A DNA stretch of 64,000 nt. It comes from UBA12465 sp038245255. GTDB lineage: Bacteria > Patescibacteriota > Patescibacteriia > Patescibacteriales > UBA12465. The notes under the pieces were generated by a model. It was not told where the DNA came from and did no database searches. It saw nothing but the letters and a program-made list of their open reading frames with translations. The DNA is taken from positions 1-64,000 of the forward strand of contig JBBRSQ010000001.1 of the NCBI GenBank assembly GCA_038245255.1, in the 5' to 3' direction. A program made the position numbers and the translations under genes. Numbering within the stretch: position 1 is the first letter of the stretch; the number at the start of each line of letters is the position of its first letter. Positions 8,530 through 16,829 of this stretch are shown here, in pieces.

Positions 8530-9273
8530 ATGGCCAAGAAAGAAATAGTTGCTAAGGTGGCAAAAAAAACTTCAAAAAAAGATGAAAAAAAGATTGTAAA
8601 AGTTATAAAAAAAGTTGATAACTCGACAGTTTATGATCGCTTAAAAAGCTACACGATTGATGAAGCCTTAGAAATAGTAAAAAAACTAACAAAGACTAAA
8701 TTTGACGCCTCAGTCGAGGTGCATTTCCGTCTTGGAATAAATACTAAAAAAGGTGATCAACAGGTTCGTGGAGCTGTTAGCTTGCCTAACGGAACCGGTA
8801 AAACCGTTAAAGTCGCCGCTTTTGTTTCCCCGGAAAATGAAAAAGCAGCTAAGGCGGCTGGAGCTGATTTTGTTGGTGGGGATGATTTAATCGCTGAAAT
8901 TAAAAAAAGTGAAAAAACTGACTTTCAAGTCGCAATTGCCGAACCATTAATGATGAAAAATTTAGCCGTTATCGCTAAAATCCTTGGTACACGCGGATTA
9001 ATGCCTTCACCAAAAAATGATACTGTAACGACTAACCCAGCAAAAGCGATTGAGGAGTTAAAGAAAGGAAAAATTAGCTTTAAAAATGATGATACCGCTA
9101 ATGTTCATACCGTTATCGGCAAAGTTAGCTTTGATACAAAAAAATTAATTGAAAATTACCAAACTCTACTTGATACAATTAAAAAATCAAAACCGGCTTC
9201 TTCAAAAGGAACATTTATTAAAAACATCAGTATTGCCTCATCAATGAGCGCGGGTGTAAAAGTTCTCTTGTAA
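8530..9273 (+). CDS. rplA: 50S ribosomal protein L1
   Basis: L1 forms the ribosomal L1 stalk and, in other bacteria, represses its own L11-L1 operon. The family core begins near residue 40 (YTIDEALEIVKKL) and contains GTRGLMPSPKNDTV. An unusual N-terminal tail of about 35 residues is made almost only of lysine, valine, alanine and glutamate. The C-terminus (NISIASSMSAGVKVLL) is typical. The operon stops here at a strong terminator; rplJ and rplL, which usually follow, are absent. Some CPR lineages lack L1 altogether, so its presence helps placement. Confidence 0.96.
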   Translation: MAKKEIVAKVAKKTSKKDEKKIVKVIKKVDNSTVYDRLKSYTIDEALEIVKKLTKTKFDASVEVHFRLGINTKKGDQQVRGAVSLPNGTGKTVKVAAFVSPENEKAAKAAGADFVGGDDLIAEIKKSEKTDFQVAIAEPLMMKNLAVIAKILGTRGLMPSPKNDTVTTNPAKAIEELKKGKISFKNDDTANVHTVIGKVSFDTKKLIENYQTLLDTIKKSKPASSKGTFIKNISIASSMSAGVKVLL

Positions 9274-9290
9274 TCTTCTATATTTATCTA

Positions 9291-9320
9291 AAAACAGGGC
9301 TCTTGGGCCCTGTTTTTTTT
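9291..9320 (+). terminator. Rho-independent terminator after rplA
   Basis: CAGGGC (9295-9300) pairs with GCCCTG (9307-9312) around a 6-nt loop, preceded by A4 and followed by T8. Confidence 0.88.
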
Positions 9321-9373
9321 GGAAAATACTGAAATTTTCTGATAAATAACTTAGGTATTGAAAGCCAAAACTA

Positions 9374-9430
9374 TTGACTTTAGGCTTAAAATCCGATATA
9401 ATCTTTTCTAGGTAAGCTAGGTCGGCTTAC
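9374..9430 (+). promoter_or_regulatory. Promoter and leader hairpin of the RRM gene
   Basis: TTGACT (9374-9379) and TATAAT (9397-9402) are 17 bases apart. The predicted RNA starts near 9409 and opens with a hairpin, GTAAGC (9412-9417) with GCTTAC (9425-9430), then an A-rich stretch to the ATG at 9462. Confidence 0.75.
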
Positions 9431-9461
9431 GTTTAATAAAATAAGTAAAAAAGCAAACAAA

Positions 9462-9719
9462 ATGAAAAAGTTATTTATCGGCGGCTTGTCATTCAAGACG
9501 ACCGAACAAGGATTAGCGGATGCATTCGCTAAAGCAGGAACAGTTTTATCTGCCGTTATTATTTCTGATCGTATGACTCATCGCTCAAAAGGCTTTGGCT
9601 TCGTCGAAATGGAAAATGACGATGATGCTGAAAATGCAATCGCCATGTATAACAACAAGGAATTAGATGGACGCAATGTCGTTGTTAACGAAGCTCGTCC
9701 TCTAGAAAAGAGATTCTAA
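9462..9719 (+). CDS. RNA-binding protein, single RRM domain
   Basis: This 85-aa protein is one complete RNA recognition motif. RNP2 is KLFIGGLSF (residues 3-11) and RNP1 is KGFGFVEM (about 46-53), with the aromatic residues that stack on RNA bases intact. Such free-standing RRM proteins (the cyanobacterial Rbp type is the best known) bind mRNA or act in cold response and RNA localisation. It is a single-gene unit with its own strong promoter, structured leader and terminator, suggesting high expression. Its RNA targets are unknown. Confidence 0.92.
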   Translation: MKKLFIGGLSFKTTEQGLADAFAKAGTVLSAVIISDRMTHRSKGFGFVEMENDDDAENAIAMYNNKELDGRNVVVNEARPLEKRF

Positions 9720-9743
9720 TCAACTCTATTCAAATTGAAAATA

Positions 9744-9774
9744 AAAAAAATACTCCTATTTGGAGTATTTTTTT
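9744..9774. terminator. Bidirectional terminator between RRM gene and iscU
   Basis: TACTCC (9751-9756) pairs with GGAGTA (9762-9767), extended by A7/T7 on both sides. It can serve the two convergent genes. Confidence 0.85.
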
Positions 9775-9779
9775 GTTTT

Positions 9780-10292
9780 TTATTTCTTAGTAACTGTTTC
9801 TCTTTTTTTTACTGGCACGGTTTTTGCTTTTGTCGGAGTTTTTTTTACACTTTTCACGGCCTTTTTCGCTTTTATCCCTGTCTTTTTTGTTTTTACAGGA
9901 TTACTTAAATAAACCGGCACTAGCCTGCTTTCATAATCAGCGATGGCTTTTTGAAGTCCCTGGACGGCCATTACAGAACAATGGACTTTTTGTTGTGGTA
10001 AACCACCAAGCTCAGATACAACTTTTTGCCATTTATATTTCTTTGCTTGATCAATGGTCATCCCTTTGACTTTTTCAGTCATAATTGAAGCAGTCGCAAT
10101 ATTTGAAGCACAACCAAATGATAAAAATTTTACATCTTTAATTCTCCCCTTTTCAACTTTCAAGAAAAAATCAAGCTGGTCACCGCAAACCATATTCCCA
10201 ATTTGTGCATAACCATCCGGTTTTTTCATTTCTCCGATATTCTGAGGCTTCAGAAAATGATTAATTGTTTTTTTTGTATAATTTAACGCCAT
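9780..10292 (-). CDS. iscU: Fe-S cluster assembly scaffold IscU/NifU-N
   Basis: IscU is the scaffold on which Fe-S clusters are assembled from IscS-derived sulfur. The three ligand cysteines are present in NMVCGDQL (about residue 35), SFGCASNIATAS (about 60) and KVHCSVMAVQG (about 102); the Asp after the first Cys is also kept. The HscA-contact motif LPPVK is changed to LPQQK. The last 45 residues are an odd lysine/threonine/valine-rich tail not seen in ordinary IscU, possibly a nucleic-acid or membrane contact. It lies 34 nt downstream of iscS. Confidence 0.92.
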   Translation of the reverse strand: MALNYTKKTINHFLKPQNIGEMKKPDGYAQIGNMVCGDQLDFFLKVEKGRIKDVKFLSFGCASNIATASIMTEKVKGMTIDQAKKYKWQKVVSELGGLPQQKVHCSVMAVQGLQKAIADYESRLVPVYLSNPVKTKKTGIKAKKAVKSVKKTPTKAKTVPVKKRETVTKK

Positions 10293-10326
10293 ATATTTTA
10301 TTTATGTTTTTTAAATTTTATCTAAT

Positions 10327-11478
10327 TTATTTAATCGGACTAAAACTTCGCAGTCTTTTAACGGTATCCTTTAAACATTTAATAGTATAGTCTATTTCTT
10401 TCTTAGTGTTATATCTGCCAAGTGAAAAACGGATATTACTATTTAAGAAATTTTTATTTAGACCAATCGCTGATAAAACAGTTGAAGCGCGTAAATTTGT
10501 TGCTGAACATGCTGAACCGGTTGAAACACAAATCCCTTTATATGATAAGTCCATTAATATCGCTTCCCCTTCAATTGAGCCAAACATCACATTTAAATTT
10601 GCCGGAACTCTTTTAATAGCCGAACCATTTAATTTAACTCCGGAAATTTCCTTTTGCATTTGTTTCCAAAAATAATCCTTCAAAATTTTTATTTTTTTTA
10701 AATATGTAGTTCTTTCTTTATAAGCTAACTCAAGCGCACTAACGGCGCCAATAATTCCGGGCATGTTATACGTTCCGGCTCTGACCCCGTTTTCTTGTCC
10801 ACCGCCAATTATAAGCGGCTTAATTTTGATTCCTTTACCGATATAAGCAATCCCAACCCCCTTTGGACCATAAAATTTATGAGCCGAAAGACTCAGCAAA
10901 TCAATGCCCATTTTCTTGATATCGATTTGTAAATACGGAATAGCTTGGACGGCATCAGTATGAAAATAGGCGCCGAATTTATGAGCAATTTTAGCCAGTG
11001 CGCTAATATCTTGAATAGTACCAATTTCATTATTAACCATCATAACCGAAACCAAAACGGTTTCTTTATCGATTATTTTCTCGAGCGCTTCGGGGCTCAC
11101 AATCCCTTCCGCATTAACAGGCGCAAATTCAACCGTAAAACCGGCGCGAGTAAGTTCATTGGCCGACTCTTTAACACAAGGATGTTCAATATTTGAAATA
11201 ATTATCTTTTTACCCTTATTTTGATTAGCCAGCGCTACACCTTTAACTATTAAGTTATTTGATTCGGTTGCACTTGATGTAAATATTACGCTTTCAGACT
11301 CGCCACCTAAAAGCTTAGCGACTCGTTCTTTTGCGTCCTGAAGGGCTATAAAGGCCTCCTGTCCTAAAGAATGAATAGAAGAGGCGTTTCCATACTTTTC
11401 AAGGAAATAAGGCTTCATTTTTGCCAATATTCTCTCGTCGAGACGAGTGGTCGCCGCATTATCTAAATATACTTTCAT
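10327..11478 (-). CDS. iscS: Cysteine desulfurase IscS/NifS
   Basis: This PLP enzyme removes sulfur from cysteine as a persulfide for Fe-S clusters and tRNA thiolation. The sequence starts with YLDNAATTRLD. The PLP-lysine is in SLSAHKFYGPKGVG (about residue 200), the HTDAVQ histidine is present, and the catalytic cysteine is in VSTGSACSATN (about residue 322). At 383 aa it has a normal length. It precedes iscU in an iscS-iscU pair that could feed the Fe-S-rich hydrogenase encoded nearby. An operator-like inverted repeat overlaps its promoter. Confidence 0.95.
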   Translation of the reverse strand: MKVYLDNAATTRLDERILAKMKPYFLEKYGNASSIHSLGQEAFIALQDAKERVAKLLGGESESVIFTSSATESNNLIVKGVALANQNKGKKIIISNIEHPCVKESANELTRAGFTVEFAPVNAEGIVSPEALEKIIDKETVLVSVMMVNNEIGTIQDISALAKIAHKFGAYFHTDAVQAIPYLQIDIKKMGIDLLSLSAHKFYGPKGVGIAYIGKGIKIKPLIIGGGQENGVRAGTYNMPGIIGAVSALELAYKERTTYLKKIKILKDYFWKQMQKEISGVKLNGSAIKRVPANLNVMFGSIEGEAILMDLSYKGICVSTGSACSATNLRASTVLSAIGLNKNFLNSNIRFSLGRYNTKKEIDYTIKCLKDTVKRLRSFSPIK

Positions 11479-11498
11479 ATCTTAAATTATATAATTTT

Positions 11499-11538
11499 TA
11501 GTGATTTAAACTATAACAAATTTATCACTATGTGTCCA
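11499..11538 (-). promoter_or_regulatory. iscS promoter with overlapping inverted repeat
   Basis: On the minus strand TGGACA (11538-11533) and TATAGT (11515-11510) are 17 bases apart. The half-sites TAGTGA (11499-11504) and TCACTA (11525-11530) lie in the spacer and just past the start point, 20 bases apart, a layout that suits a dimeric repressor. The regulator is unknown. Confidence 0.5.
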
Positions 11539-11595
11539 TTATATACGCAAAGATATAAAATTAAAATATTGAAAAATAAAATTATCTGAGTCCAA

Positions 11596-11623
11596 ACAAA
11601 AACCCGCTATAAACGGGTTTTTG
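11596..11623 (-). terminator. Terminator after the cyclophilin gene
   Basis: AACCCG (11601-11606) pairs with CGGGTT (11614-11619) around a 7-nt loop. It is flanked by A-runs that become the T-run on the minus strand. It separates the cyclophilin gene from iscS. Confidence 0.78.
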
Positions 11624-11645
11624 TGTGGAAAACATTTTAATTTTT

Positions 11646-12371
11646 TTACTTGAGAAGTTCAATACTATTAATTACAATATCAGTTGTCGGCCGATCATTG
11701 ACGCCCGTTTCTTCCGCTTCAATTTTTTTAACAACATCTAGTCCTGCGATAACTTGCCCAAAGTTTGTGTGCTTGCCATCAAGCCACGGGGTTTCCGGAA
11801 TAGTAACTATAAAGAATTGGGAACCATTAGTATTTGAACCGGAGTTAGCCATTGCTAAACTACCAAGAACGAGTTTATGGGCATTAAATTCATCCTTAAA
11901 CTGATAACCAGGACCGCCAGTTCCCCAGGCAGCTGAATTAGATTCTTTACTTAACGGATCACCACCTTGAATCATAAAATCTTTAATAATTCTATGAAAT
12001 TTAGTTCCATTATAAAATCCTGATTTAGCTAAATTTAAAAAATTATTAACTGTTACTGGCGATTCATTTGCATAAAACTTGACCGTTATATTTCCATCAG
12101 TGGTTTTTATAATTGCTTGTGAATAAGTTTTTAATAAATCTTCTTGTTTGTCAGGGCTTAACATAATAGTATTATTTTGAACCGGAGCCTCAGTTGCAAT
12201 TGTTTGACTAACTTCATTCGTCGCAACGCTCATATCCGGTACGGAAATTGTGTTTTCCGCTAAATTAGAATTAATAGTGTTTTGATCTTTAATGGTCGCA
12301 GTCTGGCTTGTACAAGCTGAGACGCTAAAGGCAATTAATAATATTGCGCTAAATAACAGAATTTTCTTCAT
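11646..12371 (-). CDS. Cyclophilin-type peptidyl-prolyl isomerase, lipoprotein
   Basis: This enzyme catalyses cis-trans isomerisation of prolyl bonds in secreted proteins. A lipoprotein signal is visible: positively charged start, hydrophobic stretch, and lipobox FSVSAC with Cys at residue 20. A low-complexity linker follows to about residue 80. The cyclophilin domain then shows FHRIIKDFMIQGGD (catalytic Arg and Gln), NTNGSQFFI and WLDGKHTNFG. It is predicted to act outside the membrane, tethered by lipid. It is 6 nt downstream of the CCA-adding enzyme gene and ends at its own terminator. Confidence 0.94.
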   Translation of the reverse strand: MKKILLFSAILLIAFSVSACTSQTATIKDQNTINSNLAENTISVPDMSVATNEVSQTIATEAPVQNNTIMLSPDKQEDLLKTYSQAIIKTTDGNITVKFYANESPVTVNNFLNLAKSGFYNGTKFHRIIKDFMIQGGDPLSKESNSAAWGTGGPGYQFKDEFNAHKLVLGSLAMANSGSNTNGSQFFIVTIPETPWLDGKHTNFGQVIAGLDVVKKIEAEETGVNDRPTTDIVINSIELLK

Positions 12372-12377
12372 AGTTTT

Positions 12378-13832
12378 TTAAACTTTATATTGTTTTTTAA
12401 TTAATTTATCATCTTCAACTCTTTTTTCCTCAATTACTTCTTTAGCTTTTAATCTTAATTCATCAAGATCAAATTCATTTAACTGCTTTACGCGCTCCTT
12501 TAGCCAGACTAAGTTGTTTAGTTCTGGATCTTCTAAGACATCGCTCAGTAGTACGTCAAGAATGGCGCCAATCTTCGGGCTCGGGGCTATCTTTAAGATT
12601 TTAATTATATCATTACCATTAAGTTTTAACATTTTTACTGATATCGGATCATTTTGTACTTTCTCCATCATGTAGCGAAGATGTCTTAATTTATATGGCA
12701 TTGCCTTCGGGGTTCCCGACCCTAATCGATCAGCCACTCTTAAATCAATCAGATCACTCAAATTATCTTTTCCAACTTTTACAATTAAGCGTCTGACCGA
12801 AGCTGCCGTTACTTCCCCAACATTATAATAAAACATGTGGTTCTTTACAAGATTGACGACTCTGGTTTGGTCAGCAACGGAAAACTTTAAACGCGTCATT
12901 ATTTTATCGGTCATTCTCGCACCTAAATGTTCGTGGTTATAAAATGTAGCAATGTCATTAATAATCTTGCGAGTCTTTGGCTTTCCAACATCATGAAGAA
13001 GAGCGGCTAAGCGAACTTGCCAATCTTTATTGGGACAACATTTCAAAGCTAATAAGTTGTGTTTAAAAACCGGGTAAACATGGTGTCTATCCTGATTGAC
13101 ACCGACTCCCTGCTCGAGCTCGGGCAAAATATATTGTAATAATTTCGTCTCGTGTAAAAGCATTATGCCTTCATAAGCCTCATTAGAAGCTAAAATTTTA
13201 ATAAGCTCATCACGAATTCTCTCTTTTGAAACAAATTTTATACTACCGGCTAACTTTAAAATTGCGCGCTGAGTTTTTGGTTCTAATTCAAAATCAAGTT
13301 GGGAGCGAAAACGAATTGCTCGCAACATCCTTAAGGCATCCTCCTTAAAGCGATCACTAGGTTCACCGACAGCGCGAATAATTTTAGCCTTAATATCTTT
13401 CTGACCACCAAATAAATCAATAATTTTTTCAGGCGCGGTTGGGTCAAGTGCTAGGGCATTAATAGTGAAATCGCGTCGTTCTAGATCCTTATCAAGCTGG
13501 GTTTCAAACTGAACAACATCGGGGTGACGGCGGTCGGAATATCCTTGTTCACTTCGATAAGTAGTAATTTCAACTACATCCTCTAGTTGTCCTTTAATTT
13601 CTTTTTCAGTTACCTCAGAACGAACTGGCACTAAAACTGTTCCAAAAGTATTCTCATATTTTGAGTCAGGAAAAATCTTAGAAATTTGTTCCGGTAAAGC
13701 ATTGGTAGTAATATCCCAATCTTTTGGTACTTTTTTCATTAAAATGTCACGCACGCACCCACCAACAATATAGGCCTCGTAGCCCGAGGCCTTAATATCG
13801 TTAATAATTTTTTCAATATATTCTGGAATCAT
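12378..13832 (-). CDS. cca: CCA tRNA nucleotidyltransferase with HD domain
   Basis: This class II nucleotidyltransferase adds or repairs the 3' CCA of tRNAs. The head domain shows YIVGGCVRDILM and the metal pair in PKDWDITTNA. Then come RRDFTINALALDP and EDALRMLRAIRFRSQLDF. A C-terminal HD phosphohydrolase domain follows (AALLHDVGKPKT, about residues 265-276), which in related enzymes has phosphatase or phosphodiesterase activity. The tRNA-Leu gene in this window already encodes CCA, so repair may be the main role. The 484-aa length is normal for the HD-containing class. Confidence 0.93.
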   Translation of the reverse strand: MIPEYIEKIINDIKASGYEAYIVGGCVRDILMKKVPKDWDITTNALPEQISKIFPDSKYENTFGTVLVPVRSEVTEKEIKGQLEDVVEITTYRSEQGYSDRRHPDVVQFETQLDKDLERRDFTINALALDPTAPEKIIDLFGGQKDIKAKIIRAVGEPSDRFKEDALRMLRAIRFRSQLDFELEPKTQRAILKLAGSIKFVSKERIRDELIKILASNEAYEGIMLLHETKLLQYILPELEQGVGVNQDRHHVYPVFKHNLLALKCCPNKDWQVRLAALLHDVGKPKTRKIINDIATFYNHEHLGARMTDKIMTRLKFSVADQTRVVNLVKNHMFYYNVGEVTAASVRRLIVKVGKDNLSDLIDLRVADRLGSGTPKAMPYKLRHLRYMMEKVQNDPISVKMLKLNGNDIIKILKIAPSPKIGAILDVLLSDVLEDPELNNLVWLKERVKQLNEFDLDELRLKAKEVIEEKRVEDDKLIKKQYKV

Positions 13833-13867
13833 TTTATTCTTGCTCTTTCATTACGCTCATTTTAACA

Positions 13868-13999
13868 TCAAAATAAGCGTTTTTTTAAATTTTTTTCTAG
13901 TTCTATAACTTTAGAAGTTTCACCTTTAACTGCCAATATAATTAAACCTAAACAATGTTCAAGACAATTACGTTGTACATTAACACCTAAACGAGACAT
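13868..13999 (-). CDS. 43-aa ORF, possible remnant of TM1266-like hydrogenase regulator
   Basis: The ATG (13999-13997) lies within the last codons of the hydrogenase gene, in another frame, and the ORF stops with TGA at 13870-13868. The peptide begins MSRLGVNVQRNCLEHCLGLI and continues with a hydrophobic strand and a charged helix ending KKRLF. By eye its order (R-L/M-G-V/I turn, strand, helix) resembles the second half of the small ferredoxin-like proteins known as iron-only hydrogenase system regulators (TM1266 type), usually about 80 aa. The first half is missing: the upstream frame hits a stop. It may be a shortened real gene or a decayed one. Confidence 0.35.
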   Translation of the reverse strand: MSRLGVNVQRNCLEHCLGLIILAVKGETSKVIELEKNLKKRLF

Positions 14000-15743
14000 A
14001 ATCAAGTATCGGATTTTTTGAGTTTTTCTTTACTGATAAGATTGACGACTTAGTAGCTTTATACTTGGTATGTAAAACTTGAGCCGATAAATTATTATTT
14101 TTTGCCCAGTTGTAATATTCCATCATTTCGATATTTTCATGGGCGCGCCTAGTTGTTCGTGTTTTATCAATTGCATATAGTCCTTCTAACCGTTTCTGAC
14201 GAATGGCTTTAGTAGTCGGAATTGGTTGTCCGCCACCACCAAGACAACCGCCCGGGCAAGCCATAACTTCAATGTAATGATATTTATGAATTGTAGGAAG
14301 GACTTTAGAAATATTTCCAATTCCATTAACAACCCCAACTTTTATTTTCTTGCCATCTAAATTTACAACTGCCTCTTTAAATCCGGCCAGTCCTCTAACT
14401 TCTTTAAATTCAAGATGACTGTCGCAAGTTTTATTTTTGCTGCTCTTGCAAATTAAAGCATTGGCTGATCTTAAAGCTGATTCCATAACGCCGCCCGAAG
14501 CACCGTAAATAGCCGCCGCCCCCGAACCATTATTAAATAATTTCTCAAGTGGCGAATCAGGAAGTTGATTAAAATTTATATTATTTTTCTTTATTAGAAA
14601 AGCTAATTCCCTGGTGGTTAAAACGAAGTCAACTAAAGGTTGACCATTTAATTTCAGTTCACTACGAGCGGCTTCATATTTTTTTGCAGTACAAGGGACT
14701 ATCGAGACGACAATTATATTCTTGGCCTTAATTTTTTGTTTTTTGGCCCAATAGGTTTTAATCGCTCCCGCTAAGTGAGTTTGCGGAGAACGCGCCGAAG
14801 TTAAATTTGGAATTAATTCCGGATGATAAAATTCAACATACGCGACCCAAGCAGGACAGCAAGATGTCATCAAGGGAAAAACAGATTTCTTATTCTTTAG
14901 TCGTTCAAGCAACTCCTCGGCCTCGGTGATGGTAGTTATGTCGGCGCCGAAATTTACATCAAAAACATGATTAAAACCGATTTTTTTTAAAGCTGTCACT
15001 ATTTTCCCTTCACAATTAGTTCCATATGGCATAGAAAATTCTTCCCCGAGTGAAACTCTTACCGAAGGAGCAAATTGCGCAACAACTACTTTATTTTTAT
15101 TTTTTAATAATAACTCAACTTGCGCCCAAGCCATTTGTTCTTGCGCCGCCGCGACTGGGCAATGAAGTGTGCATTGGCCGCAGTAAATGCAAGCCGTATC
15201 TTTATCTAAAACTGGAACTACTTCTTGATTTATGCCGACCCCATCCATTTTTAAATAGTTTATTTTCTGCACTTCGCTGCATGCGTTGATACAATTTTTA
15301 CAATCAATACACTGCGACCCGTCAATCTCAACCGCATTGGCAAATTTATATGTCTTTCGTTTAACTTTTCGATTTTTAAAATGTTTAATATCAACTTTAT
15401 ATTTAGCGGCCAATTTTAATAGCTCGCAATTATAACGTAGAGTGCAAGTCGCACATTTTAGTACATGCTGGCCAAATAATAATTCTAGATTAACCTTTCG
15501 AGCTTTTTTAACTCGAGGGCTTTCAGTTAAAATATCCATCCCGTTTTCAGCTATAGTTGAACAAGCCGTAAATAAATTATCGCGCCCTATTATTTCCACT
15601 ACACAAATACGACAATTTGCTTGCACGCTTAAGTCGGGATGATGACAAAGGGCTGGCACCTCAAATCCACTTTGAGTAGCCACGTCTAAAATAGATTGCC
15701 CTTGCTTAAAATTTATTTTTTTGCCGTTAATTTTCAGACTCAT
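13980..15743 (-). CDS. hydA: [FeFe] hydrogenase catalytic subunit (HydA, NADH-type)
   Basis: This enzyme interconverts protons and H2 at an H-cluster. The domain order is complete: an N-terminal [2Fe-2S] domain (Cys 33, 44, 47, 61), a His-Cys3 cluster (H93, C97, C100, C106), two [4Fe-4S] sites (C145/148/151/155 and C185/188/191/195), then the H domain. All three H-cluster signatures are present: TSCCPAW (C295 proton relay, C296), VPCTAKKYE (C351) and EVMACPGGCLGGGGQP (C496, C500). The family's Met before the L2 Pro-Cys is Val here. The 587-aa architecture matches HydA of trimeric bifurcating or NADH-dependent enzymes. Maturases HydE, HydF and HydG are not in the window. Confidence 0.95.
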   Translation of the reverse strand: MSLKINGKKINFKQGQSILDVATQSGFEVPALCHHPDLSVQANCRICVVEIIGRDNLFTACSTIAENGMDILTESPRVKKARKVNLELLFGQHVLKCATCTLRYNCELLKLAAKYKVDIKHFKNRKVKRKTYKFANAVEIDGSQCIDCKNCINACSEVQKINYLKMDGVGINQEVVPVLDKDTACIYCGQCTLHCPVAAAQEQMAWAQVELLLKNKNKVVVAQFAPSVRVSLGEEFSMPYGTNCEGKIVTALKKIGFNHVFDVNFGADITTITEAEELLERLKNKKSVFPLMTSCCPAWVAYVEFYHPELIPNLTSARSPQTHLAGAIKTYWAKKQKIKAKNIIVVSIVPCTAKKYEAARSELKLNGQPLVDFVLTTRELAFLIKKNNINFNQLPDSPLEKLFNNGSGAAAIYGASGGVMESALRSANALICKSSKNKTCDSHLEFKEVRGLAGFKEAVVNLDGKKIKVGVVNGIGNISKVLPTIHKYHYIEVMACPGGCLGGGGQPIPTTKAIRQKRLEGLYAIDKTRTTRRAHENIEMMEYYNWAKNNNLSAQVLHTKYKATKSSILSVKKNSKNPILDYVSFRC

Positions 15744-15782
15744 GATTTCGTTTTTACTTAATTTAACTTAATTTTAATTAAT

Positions 15783-16820
15783 CTATTTTTTCAAAATCGA
15801 CAAGATATTTAGATAATAGCTTCTTATTGGAACAGGCAAGGAGCGTCCTAGCCCACAAAAACTAGCTTCCTCTAACACTGAAATTAAATCCCAAAAAGTT
15901 TCAAAATCTATTTCTTTTTGATTACTTAATTCCCAGAGGCGGTGAGTTCCCTCACGACAGCTAGTACAATTTCCACAACTCTCATTACGATAAAAATTAA
16001 GCCAGTATTTGATTAATTTATTCTTGTCGGTTTTTTTTAAATCATATACCATAATCGACCCTGCGCCCTCAACGGGACGATCGAGTTGGTCAGAGCGCAA
16101 AACTTCGCCGGCGGCCTCACCGCCAATTTGAACAAAATATTCAAAGCTAGGAATATTATTTGTTTTCTTTAAAACTTCACTAATCGTCATTTCATCTGAA
16201 TATAAATAGACGCCCCGATGTTTTACATCACCATTAACTGTATAGAAACGTTCACCATTGAATTTATTCCTCTCAACTCGGCTAACATTATAAAATGTTT
16301 CAGTGTTATTAATGAGGGTGGGCATATTAAATAAGCCTGAGCTGGCTGGATACGGCGGTTTTAAACGGGGCTCGACTTTCTTACCTTCAATTAAATTTAT
16401 TAAGGCGGATTCTTCGCCGGAAATGTAGGATAATTTTTCTGATTTAATCGTGAAAATTATTTTGCTTTCAATTCTTGAATATTTTTTTAAACTTAATATG
16501 CTCTTTAAACCGGCAGCATATTTTTTATAATATTCATGATTTAGAAAAAAATATATATTTTTAATTTTCTTATCTCCTAAAAATTCATTAGCTAAAAAAA
16601 CTCCATTTATCAATTCTTCTCCGTAGTGGCTCAAAATAAAACCATCCTTTTTTACGCCAGGCTCGCCTTCGGCACCATTAATGATAATATAAGCGAACTT
16701 TTTTTCTTTTAGGGAATCTTTGACAGCCTGCCATTTTTTAGCAACCGAAAAGCCGCCACCACCGCGACCTACTAAACCTGCGTTTTCAATTTTGTTTATA
16801 AGACTGATATTTTTTGACAT
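15783..16820 (-). CDS. hydB: NADH-binding flavoprotein subunit of hydrogenase (HydB/NuoF-like)
   Basis: This subunit oxidises or reduces NAD(H) via FMN and passes electrons to HydA. The N-terminal FMN site is GRGGGGFSVAKKW (residues 18-30), with the NADH loop NGAEGEPG and the block YISGEESALINLIEG. The C-terminal [4Fe-4S] cluster is SCGNCTSCREG plus the distal FCGLGRS. At 345 aa it is only the NuoF core: the N-terminal thioredoxin-like and C-terminal ferredoxin domains found in many HydB proteins are missing. No HydC/NuoE gene is adjacent. It lies 39 nt upstream of hydA. Confidence 0.92.
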   Translation of the reverse strand: MSKNISLINKIENAGLVGRGGGGFSVAKKWQAVKDSLKEKKFAYIIINGAEGEPGVKKDGFILSHYGEELINGVFLANEFLGDKKIKNIYFFLNHEYYKKYAAGLKSILSLKKYSRIESKIIFTIKSEKLSYISGEESALINLIEGKKVEPRLKPPYPASSGLFNMPTLINNTETFYNVSRVERNKFNGERFYTVNGDVKHRGVYLYSDEMTISEVLKKTNNIPSFEYFVQIGGEAAGEVLRSDQLDRPVEGAGSIMVYDLKKTDKNKLIKYWLNFYRNESCGNCTSCREGTHRLWELSNQKEIDFETFWDLISVLEEASFCGLGRSLPVPIRSYYLNILSILKK

Positions 16821-16829
16821 CTAGACGAA

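Noticed and set aside
13980..15743. NuoG/complex I subunit instead of hydrogenase
   Set aside because: All three H-cluster signatures with their cysteines are present, which NuoG lacks.
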